In this document: in pieces, positions 17,674 through 27,611 of the stretch
Numbering within the stretch: the stretch's first letter is position 1
Layout of the letters: the number at the start of each line of letters is the position of its first letter
Source of the DNA: Paraburkholderia eburnea
GTDB taxonomy: Bacteria; Pseudomonadota; Gammaproteobacteria; Burkholderiales; Burkholderiaceae
DNA length: 64,000 nt
Reading direction: 5' to 3'
Assembly: GCF_002917095.1 (NCBI RefSeq)
Contig: NZ_PQGA01000002.1
Location: 434,001 to 498,000, forward strand
Notes under the pieces: model-generated
Seen by the model: only the letters and a program-made list of their open reading frames with translations
Database searches by the model: none
What the model was told of the DNA's origin: nothing
Made by a program: the position numbers and the translations under genes

Positions 17674-18657
17674 TCACGAATGTGTGGCGAGCCTCATGTC
17701 GCGAACGGTGTCGTCGGGCTTGAAGGGCTGCGAGAAGCGGCGCAGCAGGCCGACGAAATGCTCGGCGGGTTCCGCGAGCGCCTCGCCTTTGCGCGTGAGC
17801 ACGCCGTAGCCCGGCAGGCTCTTGCCGATTTCGAGCGGCAGCACGGTGAGCAGCTTGCCGCGCACATGATCGCGCACGACGGATTCGGGCAGCATCGCCA
17901 CGGCGTCGAAGCTTTCGAGCAGTTGCAGCGTGGCGAAGATGGAAGCCGACTCCGTGAGGTTCATCGGCGTGGCAAGACCGGCGCGCGCGAGTTCGCCTTC
18001 GAACAGTTCACGCGCGGGACTCGTGATGGGCTGCGCGACCCATGGCCAGTCCATCAGTTCGGCGAGTGTCACTTGTTCGCGGCGCGCGAGCGGATGGCGC
18101 GCGCGCACCACCAGCACGAGCGTTTCGCGCGCGAGTGGCTCGAAGCTGAAATCGTTGTGTTGCAGCGGCGTGGTCAGGCGGCCGAGCGCAAGGTCGACAT
18201 CGCGGCGATGCAGCAGTTGCACGACCTGATCGCTGGTTTCGCCAAGGATGCGCACATGCAGCAGCGGCCGCTCGGTCTTGAGCGTGGCGACGGCCTGCGC
18301 GAGCAGATCGGGCGCGGCGCCCATGATCGCGCCGACGGTGAGCTGACCGTGGCCGCCGCGCCGCTTCACGTCGAGATCGTCGGCGAAGCGGGTGAGATCG
18401 GACAGCGCGCGGCGCGCGTAGGCCAGCGTGACGACGCCCAGCGCCGTAGGCTGCATGCCGCGCGCGTTGCGCTCGAAGAGGCGAAAGCCGAAGGCTTCCT
18501 CGATGTCGCTGAGCATGCGGCTCGCGCTGGGTTGCGCGACGTTGATGGCATCGGCGGCCTGATGGACATTGCGGGCGTCGTCGAGCGCGACGAGCAGGGC
18601 GAGGTGCTTGAACTTGAGACGATTGACGAGCGAAACGACGGCGGTCTGATGGTTCAT
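17674..18657 (-). CDS. LysR family regulator of the L-rhamnose locus
   Basis: 327 residues. The helix-turn-helix includes ARNVHQAADAINVAQPSASRMLSDIE and is followed by FGFRLFERNARGMQPTALG and an effector domain; it has the GbpR/CbhR look. The ATG at 18657 gives the standard LKFKHLALLVALDD start; 36 extra in-frame upstream codons are not family-like. It sits between the two rhamnose operons, convergent with one and divergent from the other. Rhamnose loci are more often run by AraC (RhaS/R) or DeoR proteins, so a LysR regulator is a variation. Its likely binding motif is at 12443 and 18699. Confidence 0.88.
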   Translation of the reverse strand: MNHQTAVVSLVNRLKFKHLALLVALDDARNVHQAADAINVAQPSASRMLSDIEEAFGFRLFERNARGMQPTALGVVTLAYARRALSDLTRFADDLDVKRRGGHGQLTVGAIMGAAPDLLAQAVATLKTERPLLHVRILGETSDQVVQLLHRRDVDLALGRLTTPLQHNDFSFEPLARETLVLVVRARHPLARREQVTLAELMDWPWVAQPITSPARELFEGELARAGLATPMNLTESASIFATLQLLESFDAVAMLPESVVRDHVRGKLLTVLPLEIGKSLPGYGVLTRKGEALAEPAEHFVGLLRRFSQPFKPDDTVRDMRLATHS

Positions 18658-18698
18658 GAGTCCTGCGATCCGGTTTGTGTATCGCCCGATCCCAACAA

Positions 18699-18716
18699 CG
18701 GATTGGTTGGCTATCG
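18699..18716 (+). promoter_or_regulatory. Candidate binding site for the rhamnose LysR regulator (site B)
   Basis: CGGATTGGTTGGCTATCG, in the divergent region between the LysR gene (42 bp from its start) and rhaM. It matches site A at 15 of 18 bases with the same orientation and the same distance to an ATTATA-like -10. It could activate the rhaM operon and repress the regulator's own promoter. Confidence 0.55.
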
Positions 18717-18852
18717 ATGGCGGAATTATAGTCGTTCGAATCGCTGCAAGACCATGTGAAAACACGCGTAAAGGTTAGGGCAAACGCCAGGCCCGTGACT
18801 AAAACCGCGCGCCAGAAAAACGCAGCAACCAGGCTGGACCGGAGACACGATC

Positions 18853-19167
18853 ATGGAAACAGTTGCGTTTCGGATGCAGCTCGATCCCGGCAACCGGGAT
18901 GAATACGAGCGGCGTCACCGCGAAATCTGGCCCGAACTCGCCGGCGCGCTGCGCGACGCGGGCGTGCAGGACTACTGGATCTTTCTCGACGAAAGCACGC
19001 ATGCGCTCTTTGCGGTGCTCAAACGGCGCGACGATCACACCATGGATCGCCTGCCCGAAACGGCCATCATGCGCAAATGGTGGGATTTCATGGCCGACAT
19101 CATGGCGACCGGCGAGAGTAATGTGCCTTTGACGCAGCCGCTGGTGCCGGTTTTCCATTTGCCATGA
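18853..19167 (+). CDS. rhaM: L-rhamnose mutarotase
   Basis: 104 residues, the exact length of RhaM/RhaU. Family residues visible are FRMQLDPGNRDEYERRHREIWPEL, the DYWIFLDESTHALFAVLKR core and MRKWWDFMADIM. It interconverts alpha and beta anomers of L-rhamnose so that the dehydrogenase or importer sees the right one. The start ATG follows GGAGACACGATC. Its TGA overlaps an ATG of the following lactonase reading frame. Confidence 0.95.
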   Translation: METVAFRMQLDPGNRDEYERRHREIWPELAGALRDAGVQDYWIFLDESTHALFAVLKRRDDHTMDRLPETAIMRKWWDFMADIMATGESNVPLTQPLVPVFHLP

Positions 19168-19187
19168 TTCGCCACGAGGAGCACGCC

Positions 19188-20075
19188 ATGCAGGTGGTCG
19201 ATCCGCACGTTCACTTCTGGGATCTCGACACGCATCACTATCCCTGGCTCGCGAACCAGGGCACGTCCTTCGTGGGCGATGCGCGCGATCTTAAGCATAA
19301 CTATCTACCTGACGATCTCTTGCGCGAAGCGGGCGATATCGAAGTGCTCAAGGTCGTGCACGTGGAAGCGAATCACGATCCGGCCGATCCCGTAGAGGAG
19401 ACGCGCTGGCTGGAGTCGATCGCCGACGCCGGGAAGGGACTTCCCAACGCCATCGTTGCCGCCGCGGATCTGAGCGCGCCGAATGCATCGGAAATCCTCG
19501 CGGCGCACGCAGCGTTCGACCGCACGCGCGGTATTCGCCAGATTCTCAACGTGCATGCGAATCCGCTCTATGACTATGTGGGCCGCCACTATATGCGCGA
19601 GCCGGCCTGGCGCAAGCACTTCGCGCTGCTCGAACAACACGGGCTGTCTTTCGATCTGCAACTCTATCCGGCGCAGATGGAAGAGGCCGCCGCGCTCGCG
19701 CGCGCGCATCCCGGCGTATCGCTCATCGTCAACCACGCGGGCATGTTCGTGGACCGCAACGGCGTGCAGGGGTGGCGCGATTGGCGCGACGGCCTGCGCG
19801 TGCTCGCGGCGTGCCCGAATGTGTCGGTGAAGATCAGCGGCCTGGCGATGTTCGATCACGAATGGACGGTGGAAAGCCTGCGTCCCTACGTGCTCGAAAC
19901 GATCGACGCCTTCGGCGCGTCGCGTGCCATGTTCGCATCGAATTTCCCGGTGGACCGGCAGTTCGGCGGCTATGCCGAATTGTGGCGCGCCTATGCCGCC
20001 ATCATTGGCGATGCCAGCGAAAGCGAGCGTACGGCGCTCTTTCGCAGCAACGCCGAACGCATTTACCGTATCTAG
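19188..20075 (+). CDS. Amidohydrolase family L-rhamnono-lactonase
   Basis: 295 residues. Amidohydrolase-2 marks are the metal-binding [12 protein letters not shown] near the N-terminus, [14 protein letters not shown] in the middle and [15 protein letters not shown] near the C-terminus. In LRA2-type pathways this protein hydrolyses L-rhamnono-1,4-lactone to L-rhamnonate, which fits a cluster that otherwise lacks a lactonase. I start at the ATG at 19188 because CGAGGAGCACGCC precedes it. An upstream ATG at 19164 overlaps the rhaM stop and could act in coupling. Confidence 0.88.
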   Translation: MQVVDPHVHFWDLDTHHYPWLANQGTSFVGDARDLKHNYLPDDLLREAGDIEVLKVVHVEANHDPADPVEETRWLESIADAGKGLPNAIVAAADLSAPNASEILAAHAAFDRTRGIRQILNVHANPLYDYVGRHYMREPAWRKHFALLEQHGLSFDLQLYPAQMEEAAALARAHPGVSLIVNHAGMFVDRNGVQGWRDWRDGLRVLAACPNVSVKISGLAMFDHEWTVESLRPYVLETIDAFGASRAMFASNFPVDRQFGGYAELWRAYAAIIGDASESERTALFRSNAERIYRI

Positions 20076-20146
20076 CGATCCAGCGCCCGAACAAGCTGAC
20101 CAAGCTGAACAGAAAGATTGCGGGAGCAACGAATCAGGAGACATGC

Positions 20147-21678
<1,532 letters not shown>

Positions 21679-21682
<4 letters not shown>

Positions 21683-22734
21683 TGGGTCATTCCACTTCTC
21701 CGCATCCCTTGCAAGGCGGCGGCCCGCGCGTGCCGCGGCGCGGCGCGGCAGCGCTCGCGCAGACGCTTGCGAAAAGCCGCGAAACCACGCTGTTCGTGGT
21801 GCTGCTGCTGATCGTCGGCGGCACGGCGCTGGCAAGGCCCCAGTTCCTCAATCTGCAGAATCTGCGCGACGTGCTGCTCAATGTATCGATCGTGAGTCTG
21901 CTCACGGCGGGCATGACGATCGTGATCCTGATGCGGCATATCGATCTGTCGATCGGCTCGACGGTGGGCATCAGCGCGTATGCGGTCGGCAGCCTGTATG
22001 TGGCGTTTCCGCACATGCCGGTCATCGTGGCGCTGGTGGCGGGCCTCGCGATCGGCATGGTGGCCGGCTCGATCAATGCGCTGCTGGTGGCGGTGGGGCG
22101 CGTGCCGTCGCTGGTCGCCACGCTGTCCACTTTGTATATCTTTCGGGGTGCTGATTATGCATGGGTGCACGGTGGACAGATCAACGCGACGAGTCTGCCT
22201 GACGCGTTCTCGCATCTCGCGACCGGCGCGTTGCTGGGCGTGCCCGTGCTCGCGCTGATTGCGATCGTGCTGCTCGCCGCGCTCTCCGTCTATCTCAAGC
22301 AGTTCCGGCCAGGCCGCGAGTACTACGCGATCGGCTCCAACCCCGAGGCCGCGCGCCTCGCCGGCATCAACGTCGAGCGTCGTGTGGCGATGGGCTTCGT
22401 CATCAGCGGGGCCATCGCGGGCTTGGCGGGCGCGTTGTGGCTCGCGCGTTTCGGCACCGTCGATGCCAGCACCGCGAAGGGCATCGAGCTTCAGGTGGTG
22501 GCCGCCGCCGTGGTGGGCAGCGTGGCCATCACGGGCGGCGTGGGCACGATCCTCGGCGCGACGCTGGGGGCGCTGGTGCTCGGCGTCATCAGCATCGCGC
22601 TGGTGGTGCTGCACGTTTCGCCGTTCTGGGAACAGGCCATTCAAGGCGCGCTGATCGTCGCGGCCATTACCGCCGACACGCTGCTGGCCCGCTCCGTCGC
22701 CAAACGCATGATGAGGAAACGCGATCATGGCTAA
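21679..22734 (+). CDS. rhaP: Rhamnose ABC importer, permease
   Basis: 351-residue RbsC/BPD_transp_2-type permease with 8-10 helices. It has the family blocks [53 protein letters not shown] and [15 protein letters not shown]. It forms the channel with the second permease. The ATG overlaps the stop of the ATPase gene (ATGA), so translation is coupled. Confidence 0.92.
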
Positions 22735-23737
22735 ACCCGACTCCGCATTGCTGACACGCCGCGCCGGCCTGCCTCTTACCTGGGAGTCGCTGCTGGTGGT
22801 GATACTCGTGCTCTCGCTCGGGGTGGGGCGCGTGCTGTCCGACGTGTTTCTCACCGGCGCGAACCTGAGCAACATACTGGCCGATCTCACCGAAGTCGCG
22901 CTGATGGCCTTGCCGATGACGCTCATCATCGTCGCCGCCGAAATCGATCTGTCCGTCGCCTCGATGCTGGGCGCGTCGAGCGCGCTGCTGGGCGTGCTCT
23001 GGCACATGGGCGTGCCGATGCCGCTGGCGATGGCGCTCGTCCTGGTGGCAGGCGGCCTCGCGGGCCTCTTCAACGGGCTCGTGATCGTCAAGCTCAATCT
23101 GCCGTCGCTCGCGGTCACTATCGGCACGCTCGCGCTGTTTCGCGGCCTTGCCTACGTGCTGCTGGGCGATCAGGCGATCGCCGATTTTCCGCCGGCCTAC
23201 ACGCTGTTCGGCATGAGCAATCTGGGCAGCACCTTCATTCCGCTGCCGTTCCTGATCGTCGCCGCGGGCGCCGTGGTGTTCACGCTGCTGCTGCAGGCGA
23301 CCGCCTTTGGCCGCAGTCTCTATGCGATCGGCGCGAACAGCACGGCGGCGTCGTTTTCTGGTATCGATGTCGCGCGCGTCAAGTTGCGCCTTTTCGTGCT
23401 CTCCGGCGTCATGAGCGCGCTTGCGGGCATTGTCTATACGCTGCGTTTCACCAGCGCGCGCGGCGATAACGGCGAAGGCTTCGAGCTGTCGGTGATCGCG
23501 GCGGTGCTGTTCGGCGGCGTGAGCATCTTCGGCGGACGCGGTTCGATGTATGGCGTGCTGCTGTCCTTGCTGATCGTCGGCGTGCTCAAGAACGCGCTCA
23601 CGCTCGCGGACGTATCGAGCGAAACGCTCACCATCGTGACGGGCGCGTTGCTGCTCGCCTCGGTGCTGATTCCCAATCTCGCGGCGCGCTGGCGCACGCT
23701 GCGCGACCGGCGTGCAATTGCACGCGCGGCAAGCTGA
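22727..23737 (+). CDS. rhaQ: Rhamnose ABC importer, permease
   Basis: 336-residue second permease of the same family: VAAEIDLSVASMLGASSALLG, LAVTIGTLALFRGLAYVLLG, LYAIGANSTAASFSGIDVARVK and GGVSIFGGRGSMYG. It overlaps the end of the first permease gene by 8 bp. The pair fits the rhizobial RhaSTPQ system; assignment of P and Q names follows gene order. Confidence 0.91.
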   Translation: MAKPDSALLTRRAGLPLTWESLLVVILVLSLGVGRVLSDVFLTGANLSNILADLTEVALMALPMTLIIVAAEIDLSVASMLGASSALLGVLWHMGVPMPLAMALVLVAGGLAGLFNGLVIVKLNLPSLAVTIGTLALFRGLAYVLLGDQAIADFPPAYTLFGMSNLGSTFIPLPFLIVAAGAVVFTLLLQATAFGRSLYAIGANSTAASFSGIDVARVKLRLFVLSGVMSALAGIVYTLRFTSARGDNGEGFELSVIAAVLFGGVSIFGGRGSMYGVLLSLLIVGVLKNALTLADVSSETLTIVTGALLLASVLIPNLAARWRTLRDRRAIARAAS

Positions 23738-23796
23738 AACGCAGTCGAAAAAGAAGGAAGCGGTAAAAAGCAGGAAAAAGCAGTCAGCCGTCAATC

Positions 23797-23818
23797 GGTC
23801 CGGCGCATCAGCCGGACC
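23797..23818 (+). other. Intercistronic hairpin before rhaS
   Basis: Perfect 8-bp stem GGTCCGGC / GCCGGACC with a 6-nt loop and no following T run, in the 101-bp gap between the permease and the binding-protein gene. It could stabilise the 3' mRNA segment and raise binding-protein yield, or partly attenuate transcription. Neither role is proven. Confidence 0.45.
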
Positions 23819-23838
23819 CTCATCGAGGAGACACGTTC

Positions 23839-24846
23839 ATGATGAAGCCAGTCCGTCACGCATGCACGGCGCTGCTATGCGCCATGCTGTTGGGCGCGGG
23901 CCTGTCCGCGCACGCCGCCGGCATCAAGGAAGGCCTGAAAATCGCCTTCGTGCCCAAGCAGATCAACAACCCCTACGAAGTGATCGCCGATAACGGCGGC
24001 ATGGACGCCATCAAGGAATTCAAGGGCGACGGCAAGGTGGTCGGGCCGTCGGACGCGGGCGCGTCCTCGCAGGTGTCGTACATCAACACGCTCACCACGC
24101 AGCATCAGGACGCCATCGTGATCGCGGCCAATGACGCGAACGCGCTCGTGCCCTATCTCAAGCGTGCGATGGCGCAGGGCATCAAGGTCGTCACCTTCGA
24201 TTCGGACACGGCCCCCGATGGCCGCCAGATCTTCGTGAATCAGGCCAACGCGGAAAGCATCGGGCGCGGCCAGATTCAGCTCGTGGCGAAGCTGATGAAC
24301 AACGAAGGCGAGTTCGCGATTCTCTCGGCCACGCCTAACGCGACCAATCAGAATACCTGGATCAAATGGATGCAAGAGGAACTGAAGAAGCCCGAATACG
24401 CGAAGATGAAGCTCGTGAAAATCGCTTACGGCAACGACGACGACCAGAAGTCCTTCGTCGAAACGCAAGGTCTGCTGCAGGCGTATCCGAACCTGAAGGC
24501 GATCGTCGCGCCGACTTCGGTGGGCATTGCGGCGGCGGCGCGCTATATCTCGTCGTCATCCAGCAAGGGCAAGGTGGCCGTCACGGGTCTGGGCACGCCG
24601 AACCAGATGCGCGCGTTCGTGAAGAACGGCACGGTCAAGGCGTTCCAGTTGTGGGATCCGGGCGCACTGGGCTACCTGGCCGCTTACGCCGCCGCGAATC
24701 TCGCGTCGGGCACCATCAGCGGCAAGGAGGGCGACAGTTTCGATGCGGGCAAGCTCGGCAAGCGCACCGTCGGCAAGAGCGGCGAGGTGATACTCGGACC
24801 GCCCACGACCTTCGACGCTTCGAATATCGATAACTTCAATTTCTAG
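23839..24846 (+). CDS. rhaS: Rhamnose ABC importer, periplasmic binding protein
   Basis: 335 residues of the periplasmic-binding-protein-like (peripla_BP_4) family. There is a clear signal peptide with cleavage near SAHA-AGIKEG, then KIAFVPKQINNPYEVIADNGG, TFDSDTAPDGRQIFVNQAN and QLWDPGALGYLAAYAAANL. It captures L-rhamnose in the periplasm. Placement last in the operon, after a 101-bp gap and its own strong SD (GAGGAGACACGTTC), is the reverse of the rhizobial rhaSTPQ order. Confidence 0.91.
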   Translation: MMKPVRHACTALLCAMLLGAGLSAHAAGIKEGLKIAFVPKQINNPYEVIADNGGMDAIKEFKGDGKVVGPSDAGASSQVSYINTLTTQHQDAIVIAANDANALVPYLKRAMAQGIKVVTFDSDTAPDGRQIFVNQANAESIGRGQIQLVAKLMNNEGEFAILSATPNATNQNTWIKWMQEELKKPEYAKMKLVKIAYGNDDDQKSFVETQGLLQAYPNLKAIVAPTSVGIAAAARYISSSSSKGKVAVTGLGTPNQMRAFVKNGTVKAFQLWDPGALGYLAAYAAANLASGTISGKEGDSFDAGKLGKRTVGKSGEVILGPPTTFDASNIDNFNF

Positions 24847-24891
24847 CCGGTATGGAGTAAAACGAAAACGATTTCATTGGGTGTACCGATT

Positions 24892-24918
24892 AAAAGGCCC
24901 GATCGATTCGGGCCTTTT
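24892..24918 (+). terminator. Terminator of the rhamnose import operon
   Basis: Perfect 11-bp stem AAAAGGCCCGA / TCGGGCCTTTT with a 5-nt loop, 46 bp after the rhaS stop. Confidence 0.9.
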
Positions 24919-25007
24919 GCTTGCGCCAATCGCTTTCCATTTATTGCATTTTCTGACGAGAAATTTCGTCTGATTAAATCTTCATCCACAACAGTCCTTT
25001 CTTGCCC

Positions 25008-25034
25008 TTCAGTTTCGCGCGCATATGCCGATAG
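25008..25034 (+). promoter_or_regulatory. FliA (sigma-28)-like promoter
   Basis: TTCAGTTT, exactly 11 bases, then GCCGATAG. The flagellar sigma-28 consensus is TAAAGTTT-N11-GCCGATAA, so 13 of 16 positions match with correct spacing. It lies 130 bp upstream of the chemoreceptor gene and explains its separate expression from the rhamnose operon. Confidence 0.6.
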
Positions 25035-25163
25035 CATGGCGGGGCGGTGGTTCCTCAAGAGGGCTGCCTGACCGCTCCCGCCGCGCTTATTTCGCGCTTA
25101 GTCCGCGTCTAACCCCACGCTTCGAGCGCCGACGCCGCGCAAGCCAACCGCAAGGAAATGACG

Positions 25164-26696
25164 ATGAAGTTGACCCTGAAGATTCCGCTCGCCTTCGCGG
25201 CGGCGCTCCTGCTGATGTTTGCGGGCGCGTTCTACGGAATCTATTCGCTGAACCAGTCGCTGAACGTGTATGGCACGACGGTGCAGAACAGCGCGGCCAA
25301 CGAGCGCGCGGTGACGGCGACGCTGCTCGCCTTCAAGGTGCAGGTGCAGGAGTGGAAGGACACGCTGTTGCGCGGCAAGGACCCGGCCATGCTCGACAAG
25401 CACTGGTCCGCGTTCGAGGCGCGCGAGCGCGAGGTGGATACGCTCGCCGGGCAACTCAAGTCGAGCCTGCCCGAAGGCGAAAGCCGCGATCTGATCGATC
25501 GCTTCGCCAGCGCGCATACGGCGATGGGGCAGGGCTATCGCACGGGACTGGCGGCCTTCAAGGCGGCAGGTTTCGAGCCCTCGGCGGGCGATCAGGCAGT
25601 GGCGGGCGCCGACCGCGCCCCGGCCGCGTTGCTTGACGAAGCCGCACACAAGATCGCTGCACAAAGCGCCGAGGTGTCGGCGCAAGCCGCGCAGCAGGCC
25701 CATCAGGCGACGCTGCTCAGCGCAGTGTTGATGGTGGCCGCACTGGCGGCGTCCATGACGGGCGCGTGGTTCTTCAGCCGCACCGTGACGAAGCCGCTCG
25801 CGCGCGCGCTCGAATGCACGCAGGCGGTGGCGCAGGGCGATCTCGCTTTCGAGGTGCGCACGCAAGCCGGTGCGCGCGACGAAACGGCGCTGCTGCTCGA
25901 CGCGCTCAAAAGCATGCAGTCGAGTCTCGCGGGCGTCGTGAGCCAGGTGCGCAGCCATGCGCAAGGGGTGGCATCGGCGAGCGACGAAATCGCAGCGGGC
26001 AATCTCGGCTTGTCGGCGCGCACGGAAGACCAGGCGGCCTCGCTCGAAGAGACGGCCGCGAGCATGGAAGAACTGACGGCCACGGTGCGCCAGAACGCGC
26101 AGAACGCGAAGCAAGCCGCGCAACTGGCGGGCGACGCGGCAGGCACGGCCGCGCGCGGCAAGGACCTGATGAGCGAAGTCGTCGAGACGATGCGCGGTAT
26201 TGCGTCCAGCTCGGGCGAAATCGTCGACATCATCGCCGTGATCGACAGTATCGCGTTTCAGACCAATATCCTCGCGCTGAACGCGGCGGTCGAGGCCGCG
26301 CGCGCGGGCGAGGAAGGGCGCGGCTTTGCCGTGGTGGCTTCGGAAGTGCGTACGCTCGCGCAGCGCAGCGGCGCGGCGGCCAAGGAAATCAAGGCGCTGA
26401 TCGAAGCGTCGGCGCAACGCATCGACGCCGGATCGGCGCTCGTGAACGACGCGGGCAACGTGATCGGCGAAATGGTGGACGCGGTGCAGCGCGTGACGGT
26501 GATCGTCGATGAAATCTCCACCGCCTCGCAGGAGCAGAGCACCGGCATCGAACAGGTGAACGTCGCCGTCACGCAGATGGACGAGGTCACCCAGCACAAT
26601 GCGGCGCTCGTCGAGGAAGCCTCGGCTGCGGCGCATGCGCTCGCGGAACAGGCCGCCGAGCTGCGCGAGGCCGTGGGCGTGTTCAGGCTCGCCTGA
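25164..26696 (+). CDS. Methyl-accepting chemotaxis protein
   Basis: 510 residues: transmembrane helix near residues 8-28, a periplasmic four-helix-type sensor region to about 185, a second membrane helix near 188-210, HAMP, then the cytoplasmic signalling hairpin with the conserved tip IAFQTNILALNAAVEAARAGEEGRG. No CheR-docking pentapeptide is seen at the C-terminus (it ends GVFRLA). The second ATG is used because AAGGAA lies 6 bp before it and only 1 bp before the first. It directly follows the rhamnose locus, so rhamnose or a related signal is a possible but unproven ligand. Confidence 0.92.
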   Translation: MKLTLKIPLAFAAALLLMFAGAFYGIYSLNQSLNVYGTTVQNSAANERAVTATLLAFKVQVQEWKDTLLRGKDPAMLDKHWSAFEAREREVDTLAGQLKSSLPEGESRDLIDRFASAHTAMGQGYRTGLAAFKAAGFEPSAGDQAVAGADRAPAALLDEAAHKIAAQSAEVSAQAAQQAHQATLLSAVLMVAALAASMTGAWFFSRTVTKPLARALECTQAVAQGDLAFEVRTQAGARDETALLLDALKSMQSSLAGVVSQVRSHAQGVASASDEIAAGNLGLSARTEDQAASLEETAASMEELTATVRQNAQNAKQAAQLAGDAAGTAARGKDLMSEVVETMRGIASSSGEIVDIIAVIDSIAFQTNILALNAAVEAARAGEEGRGFAVVASEVRTLAQRSGAAAKEIKALIEASAQRIDAGSALVNDAGNVIGEMVDAVQRVTVIVDEISTASQEQSTGIEQVNVAVTQMDEVTQHNAALVEEASAAAHALAEQAAELREAVGVFRLA

Positions 26697-26715
26697 TTTG
26701 CGCCGCCAAGCGCGG

Positions 26716-26755
26716 AAAAAAGAACGGCACGGGATGAACCGTGCCGTTTGTTCTT
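26716..26755. terminator. Bidirectional terminator
   Basis: Perfect 10-bp stem AACGGCACGG / CCGTGCCGTT with a 6-nt loop, an A run before and a T-rich tail after. It lies between the convergent chemoreceptor and glycine-zipper genes and can serve both. Confidence 0.8.
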
Positions 26756-26792
26756 GAGGACCGGGTCGAAGTCCCGGTAGCGTTCCCGACGC

Positions 26793-27245
26793 TCAATCCC
26801 AATGATGGCGTTTGCCGTGGTGATGCTTGCCGCGATAGCCGCGCGAGTAGTCGTCGGCGTAGGAGTTCGAGCGCGAGATATTGCCGCCGAGCGCCGAACC
26901 CGCGCCGCCGCCCAGCGCAGCGCCGACCAGGCCGCCACTGCGTCCGCCCATCGCATTGCCCGCGGCTGCGCCGGCGCCGCCGCCCAGCGCGCCGCCGACG
27001 ATGGCGCCCGTGCGCTCGCGGCGGTTCGACGTGACCGCGCCGCCTGCACCGCCGCCGACCGCGCCCCCGATCACCGCGCCCGTGCTGCCGCCCACCGCGC
27101 CGCCCAGCGCTGCGCCGGCCACACCGCCGAGCGCGCCGCCCAGCGCGTTATTCATGTCGCCAGCCATGGCGGGCAACGAAACCGCTGCGGCCAGCGCCGC
27201 AATCGCAACCATCGGGATGAATTTCTTCGACATGGAGGAACCCAT
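26793..27245 (-). CDS. Exported glycine-zipper protein
   Basis: 150 residues. The N-terminal signal peptide (KKFIPMVAIAALAAAVSLPAMA) is followed by about 90 residues of GGALGG/GGAVGG-type glycine-zipper repeats, interrupted by a TSNRRERTG stretch, and a basic, histidine-rich tail (RGKHHHGKRHHWD). Such proteins sit in the envelope and may insert in membranes. The His-rich end could bind metal. The start is the ATG at 27245; a second in-frame ATG four codons later is also possible, as neither has a strong SD. Function unknown. Confidence 0.75.
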   Translation of the reverse strand: MGSSMSKKFIPMVAIAALAAAVSLPAMAGDMNNALGGALGGVAGAALGGAVGGSTGAVIGGAVGGGAGGAVTSNRRERTGAIVGGALGGGAGAAAGNAMGGRSGGLVGAALGGGAGSALGGNISRSNSYADDYSRGYRGKHHHGKRHHWD

Positions 27246-27611
27246 TCATTTTTAAGATGGAGCGGAGTATAGCGGGCAATCTGAAAGGCTTCTGTAACGA
27301 CGAAAGAAGCTCTGGGTAAGAGGTGTAACAAAATGATCCCAAACCTTCGAGATACGGCGAGAGAGCGTTGCGGGGATTGAGAAAGTCCCGTCAAACGCGT
27401 TAGAGCCGGTGCCTGACGGCTGGCTATCCGCATTACGCCTTCAGGTGGGTGGCTGCGACGGCGTAATGGGGACTAATCGCTAAGGGGAAGAAAACCGGCG
27501 CTTTGTGAAGGAAGCCGTAGGGTTCATAGAAATTTGGTTGTAAGTGGCCCTTGTTAGAGTCGTTGCAGGCGTCGTGCCTTCCGTGGCAGTTAAAACAAGA
27601 GCGACTACCTC
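27246..27611. other. Gene-free stretch
   Basis: It contains the divergent promoters of the glycine-zipper gene and of the esterase gene by position. I see no convincing gene, repeat or hairpin. Its base composition is less GC-rich than the flanking genes. Confidence 0.5.

Larger units (their letters stand above)
24847..25163. other. Intergenic region between rhaS and the chemoreceptor
   Basis: Holds the rhaS terminator (24892-24918) and a FliA-like promoter (25008-25034) for the downstream chemoreceptor. I see no gene in it. Confidence 0.6.

Noticed and set aside
17680..18759. Plus-strand frame with a good SD (AAGGACTCACGA) after the rhamnose dehydrogenase gene
   Set aside because: It runs antisense along the whole LysR gene and has shadow composition; the SD-like sequence is part of the LysR 3' end.
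24861..24885. AACGAAAACGATTT as a LacI-type operator after rhaS
   Set aside because: Not palindromic enough and located after the operon rather than at a promoter.
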